A stretch of 12,603 nt of DNA from Spirosoma fluviale (GTDB taxonomy: Bacteria; Bacteroidota; Bacteroidia; Cytophagales; Spirosomataceae), in contig CAMDSI010000046.1 of assembly GCA_945906915.1 (NCBI GenBank), positions 1-12,603 of the forward strand. The letters run 5' to 3'. Below the pieces are notes generated by a model, which saw only the letters and a program-made list of their open reading frames with translations, did not search any database and was not told the origin of the DNA. The translations under genes and the position numbers were made by a program. Positions 6,697-12,603 of this stretch are shown in pieces; position 1 is the first letter of the stretch; each line of letters starts with the position of its first letter.

Positions 6697-8016
6697 ATGC
6701 AAGTTTGGAAATTTGGAGGTACCTCCGTCGGAAAACCAGAGCGAATGAAATCAATCCGTCAGCTAATTACGGAGGATGGTCAACCGAAAATCGTTGTACT
6801 TTCTGCCCTTTCTGGCAGTACGAATACCTTGCTTTCTATTTCAGCATCTTTGAATGCAGGAAACGCGGCGGAGGCAAAAGAGAAAGCGAATGAATTACGC
6901 GCGCATTACGATCAATTTTTGACCGAGTTATATTCCACCCCTGCCGGATTAGGTAAGGGTCAAGCCATCATACAGAAGGAATTTGCCTTTATTGATGGAT
7001 TGATTGCCACAGCACCCTATACCCTAAAGCAGGAAAAGGAAATGGTGGCTTTAGGCGAATTACTTTCCACTCAAATTTTCGAGGCGTTCTTACAAGAAGA
7101 GGGCGTTAGCTCCACCTTGTTGCCCGCCTTAGATTTTATGGTCATCGATGGGGATAACGAACCTGTTTTAGCTCAAATCGAACAAAAGCTAGCTGCGATT
7201 TTAGCGCCAGTAAAAGACAAGCAAATTTTAGTGACGCAAGGGTTTATCTGCCGCAACCCAGCGGGTGAAGTAGATAATTTAAAGCGAGGAGGATCGGATT
7301 ATACAGCGTCCCTAATTGGTGGAGCGATTCAGGCGGAGGAAATTCAAATTTGGACGGATATCGACGGAATGCATAATAATGATCCGCGCATCGTTAAGAA
7401 CACCTTCCCTATCCGGGAACTTTCTTTCGCAGAAGCAGCAGAATTAGCTTATTTTGGGGCCAAAATCCTGCATCCAAGTACCATTACACCAGCAAAATTA
7501 AAAGGAGTTCCGGTTCGATTGAAAAATACGATGGAGCCCCTTGCTTTTGGAACCTTGATCTCTGAAAAATCGACCGATATAGAAATCAAAGCGATTGCCG
7601 CGAAAGACAATATCACGGCTATTTACATCCATTCAACGCGCATGTTGAACGCCTATGGATTTTTAAAGCGCGTATTCGAAGTGTTTGAAAAATACAAGAC
7701 TCCGGTGGACATGATTACCACTTCCGAGGTTTCTGTCAGCGTAACCATCGATCAAACGACGCATTTAGATGCGATTATGAGCGAATTACGTGAATTTGCC
7801 GAATTGGAAGATCCCGATATGAACCAAGTAATTATCTGTATTGTGGGTAATTTCTGGGCCGATAAAGAAGGTATTGCCATCAAGGTATTAGATGCCATCA
7901 AAAGCATTCCAATTCGAATGATTTCGTATGGTGCCTCAGAACATAATATTTCTTTATTAGTGGATGCAACACACAAAAATGATGCATTAAATGCGTTAAA
8001 CGAAGGACTTTTCTAA
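6697..8016 (+). CDS. Aspartate kinase (monofunctional, two ACT domains)
   Basis: Phosphorylates L-aspartate to aspartyl-4-phosphate, the entry to lysine/diaminopimelate, threonine and methionine synthesis. Of 439 residues, the amino acid kinase domain (1-290) opens with KFGGTSVG (5-12) and carries TQGFICRN (180-187), RGGSDYTA (197-204), WTDIDGM (219-225) and NDPR (228-231). Two C-terminal ACT domains (about 300-370 and 376-438) include TTSEVSVS (341-348) and SYGASEHNISLLV (410-422), the usual site for allosteric lysine or threonine binding; which one acts here cannot be read. There is no homoserine dehydrogenase domain, so it is a LysC-type stand-alone enzyme; I leave the symbol blank because isozyme identity is uncertain. 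A GAGAAG stretch just upstream is the best SD-like sequence in the window. Confidence 0.95.
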   Translation: MQVWKFGGTSVGKPERMKSIRQLITEDGQPKIVVLSALSGSTNTLLSISASLNAGNAAEAKEKANELRAHYDQFLTELYSTPAGLGKGQAIIQKEFAFIDGLIATAPYTLKQEKEMVALGELLSTQIFEAFLQEEGVSSTLLPALDFMVIDGDNEPVLAQIEQKLAAILAPVKDKQILVTQGFICRNPAGEVDNLKRGGSDYTASLIGGAIQAEEIQIWTDIDGMHNNDPRIVKNTFPIRELSFAEAAELAYFGAKILHPSTITPAKLKGVPVRLKNTMEPLAFGTLISEKSTDIEIKAIAAKDNITAIYIHSTRMLNAYGFLKRVFEVFEKYKTPVDMITTSEVSVSVTIDQTTHLDAIMSELREFAELEDPDMNQVIICIVGNFWADKEGIAIKVLDAIKSIPIRMISYGASEHNISLLVDATHKNDALNALNEGLF

Positions 8017-8026
8017 AAATCACGCT

Positions 8027-9298
8027 ATGTTAACTTTACCATTCATTCGGACGAATCAAGAAACCACGATCGCAGGTTTACAAAAGAAACATGTTGCGAA
8101 TGCCGCTGAAATCGTGGCTACGTTGATTGCACAAGACGATCAACGCAAAACCCTCTTACAACAAGCCGAGGCCGCCTTAGAAAAATCGAATGCGGCAGCT
8201 AAAGAAATCGGGGCATTGATGCAATCAGGCCAAAAAGAACTAGCCGAAGGGAAACGCGCCGAAACAGCTGCGCTGAAAGCTTCGATTAAAGAAATGGAAG
8301 AGGCGGCGAAAGCGGCGGATAAAGAATTAACAGATTTGTTAGTGACCTTGCCTAACCTTCCTCACAGCTCAGTTCCTGAAGGAAAAACGGCAGATGATAA
8401 CGAGGTAGTGTTGACTTGGGGCTCGGTTCCCGTGCTCCCAGCGGATGCTCAGCCTCACTGGGATTTGATCAAGAAATATGATATCATCGATTTCGATTTA
8501 GGTAATAAAATTACAGGTGCTGGCTTCCCGGTTTACAAAGGGAAAGGGGCACGTTTACAACGTGCCTTGATCAATTTCTTCTTAGATGAGGCCATCAAAG
8601 TAGGATATTACGAGATTCAGCCTCCTATTTTAATTAATGAGGAATCGGGTTTTGGGACAGGGCAATTGCCAGATAAAGAAGGCCAAATGTATGTAACGAA
8701 AGAAGAAGGTTTATTCTTAATTCCTACAGCTGAGGTGCCTATTACGAACTTATACCGCGATGTGATCGTGAATGAGAAAGAATTACCCATCAAAAACGTA
8801 GGGCATACGCCTTGTTTCCGTCGCGAAGCTGGATCTTGGGGTGCACACGTACGTGGTTTGAATCGCTTACATCAATTTGATAAAATTGAAATCGTTCAGA
8901 TTCACAAACCGGAATCATCATACGCGGCTTTAGAGGAAATGTCATTACACGTGCAAGGTCTTTTGCAAAAATTAGGCTTGCATTACCGCGTTCTGCGCCT
9001 TTGTGGGGGAGATATGGGATTTGCCTCTGCGCTAACCTACGATATGGAAGCCTGGTCAGGCGCACAAAACCGCTGGTTAGAGGTTAGTTCCGTAAGTAAT
9101 TTTGAGACTTTCCAAGCGAACCGCTTGAAGTTGAGAACTAAAGTGGATGGGAAATCGATCTTGTGCCATACCTTGAATGGATCGGCTTTGGCCTTACCTC
9201 GTATCGTGGCCTCAATTCTAGAAAATAATCAAGGGCCAGATGGAATTAAGATTCCGGAGGCATTAGTTCCTTATACGGGCTTTACCCACATTAACTAG
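8027..9298 (+). CDS. serS: Seryl-tRNA synthetase
   Basis: Class II aminoacyl-tRNA synthetase charging tRNA-Ser (and tRNA-Sec where present) with serine in the cytoplasm. Of 423 residues, 1-110 form the N-terminal antiparallel coiled coil that holds the tRNA variable arm (Ala/Glu/Lys-rich here). The catalytic core follows: motif 1 region near 164-200, TAEVP (234-238) of the serine-binding loop, motif 2 FRREAGSWGAHVRGLNRLHQF (264-284), and motif 3 from HTLNGSALALPR (381-392). The SWGAHVRGLNRLHQF form of motif 2 differs from the SAGRDTRGLIRQHQF type of E. coli and is, as I recall, usual in Bacteroidota. It lies 10 bp after the aspartate kinase gene, as the last gene of the operon, and its TAG stop interlocks with the stop of the convergent regulator gene. 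Confidence 0.97.
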   Translation: MLTLPFIRTNQETTIAGLQKKHVANAAEIVATLIAQDDQRKTLLQQAEAALEKSNAAAKEIGALMQSGQKELAEGKRAETAALKASIKEMEEAAKAADKELTDLLVTLPNLPHSSVPEGKTADDNEVVLTWGSVPVLPADAQPHWDLIKKYDIIDFDLGNKITGAGFPVYKGKGARLQRALINFFLDEAIKVGYYEIQPPILINEESGFGTGQLPDKEGQMYVTKEEGLFLIPTAEVPITNLYRDVIVNEKELPIKNVGHTPCFRREAGSWGAHVRGLNRLHQFDKIEIVQIHKPESSYAALEEMSLHVQGLLQKLGLHYRVLRLCGGDMGFASALTYDMEAWSGAQNRWLEVSSVSNFETFQANRLKLRTKVDGKSILCHTLNGSALALPRIVASILENNQGPDGIKIPEALVPYTGFTHIN

Positions 9299-9996
9299 AG
9301 CCCTTCTACACTCAATCGGAAACCCTCGCCGTGCAGATTCAACAGCTGGACGCGAGGGTCTTCTTTTAGCATTTTGCGCAACTTCGTCATATACACGTCC
9401 ATACTGCGCGCATTGAAATAGGTATCATCTCCCCAAATCAATTTCAAAGCATAGCTTCTACTCACCGGACGGCCTAAATTTTCGCACAAGAGCTTCATTA
9501 ATTCGTTCTCTTTAGGCGTAAACTTCAATTCCATATCTCCTATGCTCAAACGCATTTTGGCAGGAATATAGGTGTAATTTCCTAAGGCGATTTCGTCCGC
9601 TAAACTAGGTACGGATTTATCGGAATGGCTCCTGCGAAGAATGGCTTCCATTCTTGCGACGAGTACTTCCATCGAGAAAGGTTTGGTCAAATAATCATCG
9701 GCTCCTACTTTAAAACCATGAAGGGTATCTTCCTCCATCGATTTCGCGGTTAGGAATATGATGGGTACTTGTTGGTGGTTTGCCCGTATGTCTTTAGCCA
9801 AAGAAAACCCATCCTTCTTCGGCATCATCACGTCTAACAGGCATAAATCGAAGGAGCCTTTGACAAAAAGATCTAATGCTTCATCCCCATTCTGAGCCCA
9901 GGAAACATGGTATCCCTTCTTCTTCAAGAATTCAGTTAATAATAATCCCAAATTGGGATCATCTTCCGCGACTAAAATTTCAGGCGTTTTTGACAT
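9295..9996 (-). CDS. OmpR-family response regulator, RprY-like
   Basis: DNA-binding response regulator of 233 residues. The receiver domain (about 5-118) has the acidic pair E11-D12, phospho-acceptor D55 (LLDVMMP), T83 and K105 (TKPFSME). The winged-helix effector domain (about 135-231) contains the family signature YFNARSMDVYMTKLRKML and ends in LHGEGFRL. The sequence strongly resembles what I recall of Bacteroides RprY. I chose the ATG at 9996 because it gives the normal receiver start (MSKTPEILVAEDD); the longer frame begins with TTG at 10014, inside the kinase gene. It overlaps the kinase gene by 17 bp, so the two are translationally coupled partners. Its 3' end overlaps serS by 4 bp. It probably regulates the divergent secreted-protein gene through the TTAACA pair. 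Confidence 0.95.
   Translation of the reverse strand: MSKTPEILVAEDDPNLGLLLTEFLKKKGYHVSWAQNGDEALDLFVKGSFDLCLLDVMMPKKDGFSLAKDIRANHQQVPIIFLTAKSMEEDTLHGFKVGADDYLTKPFSMEVLVARMEAILRRSHSDKSVPSLADEIALGNYTYIPAKMRLSIGDMELKFTPKENELMKLLCENLGRPVSRSYALKLIWGDDTYFNARSMDVYMTKLRKMLKEDPRVQLLNLHGEGFRLSVEGL
9322..9366 (+). terminator. Possible serS terminator inside the antisense of the regulator gene
   Basis: ACCCTCGC (9322-9329) and GCGAGGGT (9352-9359) form an 8-bp GC-rich stem with a 22-nt loop, followed by CTTCTTTT. It begins 24 bp after the serS stop and is the only terminator-like structure there. The loop is long and the T-tract interrupted, so strength is doubtful. Confidence 0.35.
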
Positions 9997-11665
9997 AGGG
10001 TAAATAGATTTCAAATGTACTTCCTTCTCCTAATTTACTTTTCACGTGCACTTTCCCTCCATGGGCTTCGACTATTTTTTTCACATAACTTAGGCCTAGA
10101 CCAAAGCCCTTCACATTGTGCACATTGCCCGTAGGGACGCGATAGAAGGCATCAAAAATATTGCTTAAAGCCTCTTTAGGCATCCCTATTCCCTGATCTT
10201 TAACTTGGATGGAAATACCTTGACCTTGTTCTGTGACCTCGATTTCGATGTGCGGATTAGTAGGACTGTATTTAACCGCATTGTCAATTAAATTATTCAA
10301 CACATTCGAAATATGTACCTCATCTACTTCCAAAATAGCAGGATGCTCACCTAAAAAGAGCTGCAAACTCCCATTCACGGAATGAATCAACGGTCCATTA
10401 ATCTCGACCACTTGATGAATTAGCGCCGCCATATCCACCTTCTTCCGCTTTAAAGTGATCTCTTCGCGTTCCATTTGAGCGGTTTGTAAGACACGCTCCA
10501 CTTGCTGACCTAAGCGGGTATTTTCATCTTTAATAATGCCCAAATAACGTAATAGCGACTCATTTTTTCTCGGTTTCAATTCCTCTTGCAGCAATTGCGT
10601 CGCCAACGAAATGGACGTAATCGGGGTTTTAAACTCATGCGTCATATTATTTATGAAGTCATTCTTCACTATCGCTAATTTCTTTTGTCTTAAAATGGTG
10701 AGCACCGCGAAGTAAAAACAGCCAATCATGACAAGCAATAATAAACCTGACCCAGCTAAACTCAAACCCATCGTTTGCCAGATAAAGGCCCCACTATCAG
10801 GGAAATAAATCTTCAATATGTTCTTAGACGGATGTAAATCATTGGGAAATAAGTCAGCTTCAAACAAAGCTTTTTGTTGCTTAATTTCAGGGGAGGACGT
10901 ATAAGTCCAATTTTTAGGAGCACTTTGAATCCCAAAAGAATAGCCTAAATTCACCCCTTTATCAGCTAATTCTTTGCGAATCAAACTGTCGAGATAAGCC
11001 GGTTGAATTCTTTGCAGTATGGGTCTTTCTTTGAACAAAAAGTCAGAGAATACTTCTTTCGCTAATTGCGTCTTCTGTAATACTTTTTCTAAATCTTGTC
11101 GCTCGGATTTTTCTTTCGCTAATTGTGCTTGTGATTGCGCATTGCGATCCCCAAAATTTTGATTAGGGCGATTAGGGCGACGACGCATTTTATTGATGAA
11201 CTTTTGCTGCTCCCTCTTCAGCATGCGATTCATCTCTTTTTCGACACGCATTCGCTGCCTAAACTCCTCTGGATCTTCATCTACCGTATATTCCTCGGTG
11301 ACCTCCGCTAATTGTCCATTAGGAAGCATAAATGATTTGCGCACAAAAATGACATCTTGGCGGGGTGGTGTCAAAACCGGATGCTCCTCCTGCATGGCTG
11401 GTTCAATGAAAACAGGTGCTGGTTTTACTTTCGGTTTAGGGGCAGTGGCTATACTTTCGAATTTTTTTTGTCTTTCGGCTAAAACAACGAGTTCTTGTTT
11501 TTCTAATTTTCTAACCACCTGGTCGAGACTAGTGCGCACGTCTTTGGCAAAATTCTCCTGCTTCGTCTCCAGCATAAAACGCAACCAATACGCCTGAAAC
11601 CCAATTAATCCTAAGAGGGCAAAAGACATCAAGGCAATCAATAAGCGTATTTTACGTTTCGACAT
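9980..11665 (-). CDS. Sensor histidine kinase, RprX-like
   Basis: Inner-membrane sensor of the two-component pair, 561 residues. A first membrane span at about 8-29 is followed by a large extracytoplasmic region (about 30-293) that is charged, coiled-coil-like and contains a Pro-rich stretch (73-102) and a basic, Asn/Gln-rich stretch (160-182, MRRRPNRPNQNFGDR). A second span at about 294-325 leads almost directly to the HisKA domain with H343 (NMTHEFKTPIT). The ATPase domain has the N box (NVLNNLIDNAVKYS, 454-467), G1 (DQGIG, 490-494) and G2 (GFGLG, 520-524). No HAMP domain fits between span 2 and HisKA. All catalytic motifs are intact. The start is the ATG at 11665. It overlaps the regulator gene start by 17 bp. 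The sensed signal is unknown. Confidence 0.95.
   Translation of the reverse strand: MSKRKIRLLIALMSFALLGLIGFQAYWLRFMLETKQENFAKDVRTSLDQVVRKLEKQELVVLAERQKKFESIATAPKPKVKPAPVFIEPAMQEEHPVLTPPRQDVIFVRKSFMLPNGQLAEVTEEYTVDEDPEEFRQRMRVEKEMNRMLKREQQKFINKMRRRPNRPNQNFGDRNAQSQAQLAKEKSERQDLEKVLQKTQLAKEVFSDFLFKERPILQRIQPAYLDSLIRKELADKGVNLGYSFGIQSAPKNWTYTSSPEIKQQKALFEADLFPNDLHPSKNILKIYFPDSGAFIWQTMGLSLAGSGLLLLVMIGCFYFAVLTILRQKKLAIVKNDFINNMTHEFKTPITSISLATQLLQEELKPRKNESLLRYLGIIKDENTRLGQQVERVLQTAQMEREEITLKRKKVDMAALIHQVVEINGPLIHSVNGSLQLFLGEHPAILEVDEVHISNVLNNLIDNAVKYSPTNPHIEIEVTEQGQGISIQVKDQGIGMPKEALSNIFDAFYRVPTGNVHNVKGFGLGLSYVKKIVEAHGGKVHVKSKLGEGSTFEIYLPYVKNA
10012..10019 (-). promoter_or_regulatory. Possible internal -7 element before the regulator gene
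   Basis: Read on the minus strand this is TACATTTG, a full match to TAnnTTTG, lying inside the end of the kinase gene 15 bp before the regulator ATG. No clear -33 TTG was found, and the bases also encode kinase residues. Confidence 0.2.
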
Positions 11666-11683
11666 AGGGTAAATAATTCCCTA

Positions 11684-11691
11684 CAAATGTA
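11684..11691 (-). promoter_or_regulatory. Candidate -7 promoter element of the kinase-regulator operon
   Basis: On the minus strand this reads TACATTTG, a full match to TAnnTTTG, 18 bp before the kinase ATG. No good TTG is seen at the -33 position. The leader would be about a dozen nucleotides. Confidence 0.45.
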
Positions 11692-11718
11692 AGGGATAAA
11701 TAGCAGCCGCTCATCACA

Positions 11719-11734
11719 TTAACACTCTTTAACA
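11719..11734 (+). promoter_or_regulatory. Tandem TTAACA pair, candidate operator for the OmpR-family regulator
   Basis: TTAACA occurs at 11719-11724 and again at 11729-11734, exactly 10 bp apart. OmpR/PhoB-family regulators typically bind direct repeats at 10-11-bp pitch. The pair abuts the -33 position (11735) of the secreted-protein promoter, as expected for an activator, and lies upstream of the divergent kinase gene. Confidence 0.45.
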
Positions 11735-11764
11735 TTTACGATTACGCTGCTTTTCGTAAGTTTG
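11735..11764 (+). promoter_or_regulatory. Promoter of the secreted-protein gene
   Basis: TAAGTTTG at 11757-11764 matches TAnnTTTG fully. TTT at 11735-11737 sits 19 bp upstream as an imperfect -33 element, which suits a promoter needing an activator. The start site would be near 11771, with a leader of about 17 nt. Confidence 0.6.
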
Positions 11765-11787
11765 CACCGGATCAAAAACCAAAAATC

Positions 11788-12546
11788 ATGAAATACCTAT
11801 TCACCACCGCTTTAGCCATTTGTATATCCGCAGCTGCCTTTGCACAAGAGAAACAAGAAGCTACTGTTAAAATTGTCGTCATAGAGAACGGCAAAGAACG
11901 CATCATAGAGAAGAAATTTTCTGACTCAGATAAGGCAGATGCGGAAGTTAAAAAATTTAGTGACTCCTTAGAAATCAACGTAAATGCCTCGGGTGGTAAG
12001 AGAAAAATCATTCGCATGGATGTGAACAAAAGCCATTCACGCATGTCAGATCAACCGGGCAATGTCATCATCGAAAGAATTGAAGGTGGTGCGGAAGGTG
12101 GACCAGACAAACGTGTGATTATTCGCCGTGGCGGTCCAGGAATGGCGCCAGATAATGAAATCATGACTTTCTTAGGGAAGCAATCACCAATGCCTAATCA
12201 ATTCAATATTGAATTAGATGGCCCAATGGGTAGACCGGGCATGAAAATGAAAGGCATGAGAAAAATGATGCAAGAGAAAGGTTCGAAAACCATCCAAGGT
12301 CTTTCAGGAAAACAAAATCAACCCTTCAATGGCAAATTAAATGTTCGCTTCAATGCGCCTTCAAAAGGAAATGTAAGCATTGCCGTTTCTGATGTAAACG
12401 GAAAAGAAATCGCAACAGAATCCGTAAAAGATTTCCAAGGCGAATATTTAGGTCAAATCGACTTAAAGAAAGCTGCAACAGGCGTGTATTTCTTACGCGT
12501 AACGCAAGGAAATGACGGCGCTGTTAGACGTGTAGAAATTAAATAA
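11788..12546 (+). CDS. Secreted protein with T9SS type A-like C-terminal sorting domain
   Basis: 252 residues with a clear signal peptide (MKYLFTTALAICISAAAFA, cleavage after about 19). The N-terminal mature part (20-80) is charged with beta-strand-like KIVVIENGKERII; 81-130 is Gly/Arg-rich; 133-178 is rich in Met, Gly and Lys (GRPGMKMKGMRKMMQEKG) and probably disordered. The last 70 residues (182-252) form a beta-sandwich typical of T9SS type A sorting signals: SIAVSDVNGKEI, then FQGEYLGQIDLKKAATGVYF and a basic terminus. Export through the Sec system and then T9SS to the surface is inferred from this. No enzyme or binding domain was recognised. It is a single-gene unit, divergent from the kinase operon, and probably controlled by it. 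Confidence 0.85.
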   Translation: MKYLFTTALAICISAAAFAQEKQEATVKIVVIENGKERIIEKKFSDSDKADAEVKKFSDSLEINVNASGGKRKIIRMDVNKSHSRMSDQPGNVIIERIEGGAEGGPDKRVIIRRGGPGMAPDNEIMTFLGKQSPMPNQFNIELDGPMGRPGMKMKGMRKMMQEKGSKTIQGLSGKQNQPFNGKLNVRFNAPSKGNVSIAVSDVNGKEIATESVKDFQGEYLGQIDLKKAATGVYFLRVTQGNDGAVRRVEIK

Positions 12547-12567
12547 TCCGCCTACCATTTGAGAACG

Positions 12568-12598
12568 AAAAAGCCTGGAGATTTTCCAGGCTTTTTTT
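12568..12598 (+). terminator. Strong intrinsic terminator after the secreted-protein gene
   Basis: A 12-bp stem (12568-12579 with 12585-12596) with core AAGCCTGGA/TCCAGGCTT and a 5-nt loop runs into a seven-T tract, 21 bp after the stop codon. The A-run on the other side makes it potentially bidirectional. Confidence 0.9.
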
Positions 12599-12603
12599 AT
12601 TTT

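Noticed and set aside
9997..10014. TTG at 10014 as start of the response regulator
   Set aside because: It adds six residues that are simply the kinase tail region in another frame; the ATG at 9996 gives the normal receiver-domain start.
11193..11597. 134-codon open frame antisense to the kinase gene
   Set aside because: Ser/Phe/Cys-rich composition typical of an antisense shadow, no recognisable domain, fully inside an intact kinase gene.
11742..11759. Inverted repeat TTACG/CGTAA in the secreted-protein promoter
   Set aside because: Only 5-bp arms overlapping the -7 box; weaker than the TTAACA direct repeat and likely chance.

Overview
The window reads as ordinary chromosome of a Bacteroidota bacterium, most likely a Cytophagales relative (an inference). 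The pointers are sigma-ABfr-type -7 elements (TAnnTTTG) before several genes, start codons without Shine-Dalgarno sites, a C-terminal type IX secretion (T9SS) sorting domain, an RprX/RprY-like two-component pair, and a DUF2795 mini-protein of a type I know mainly from Bacteroidota. There is no tRNA, rRNA, CRISPR array, transposase or prophage signature. Twelve protein genes fill the window, one cut off at the left edge.

Layout. 1-1344 (+): a PA-domain M28 zinc peptidase lacking its N-terminus. 1398-2675 (+): an FtsZ-family GTPase away from the usual ftsQ/ftsA division cluster. It overlaps the convergent cutC gene (2661-3425, -) by 15 bp. 3578-3799 (+): the DUF2795 protein under its own promoter, facing glpD (3802-5328, -); the two share a hairpin terminator lying inside the last codons of glpD. 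Divergent from glpD is a + strand series: membrane-anchored TPR protein (5463-6137), a strong terminator hairpin, ribH (6209-6685), aspartate kinase (6697-8016) and serS (8027-9298). serS collides stop-to-stop with the response regulator gene (9295-9996, -), whose start overlaps the end of the sensor kinase gene (9980-11665, -). Divergent from the kinase is a secreted protein with a T9SS-like tail (11788-12546, +), closed by a strong terminator.

How the genes fit together. ribH, aspartate kinase and serS are packed 10-11 bp apart and look like a housekeeping operon (riboflavin, aspartate-family amino acids, tRNA charging). The kinase and regulator form one envelope-sensing unit. The divergent secreted protein is the most likely local target, because two TTAACA half-sites one helical turn apart abut its -33 position, the arrangement expected for an OmpR-family activator.

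The points most worth a second look are this two-component/secreted-protein module, the orphan FtsZ with nucleotide-pocket changes, and the compact 3'-end arrangements (a palindromic overlap encoding the same tail on both strands, a terminator inside glpD, interlocked CTAG stops). I see no clear large undescribed defence or mobile system.
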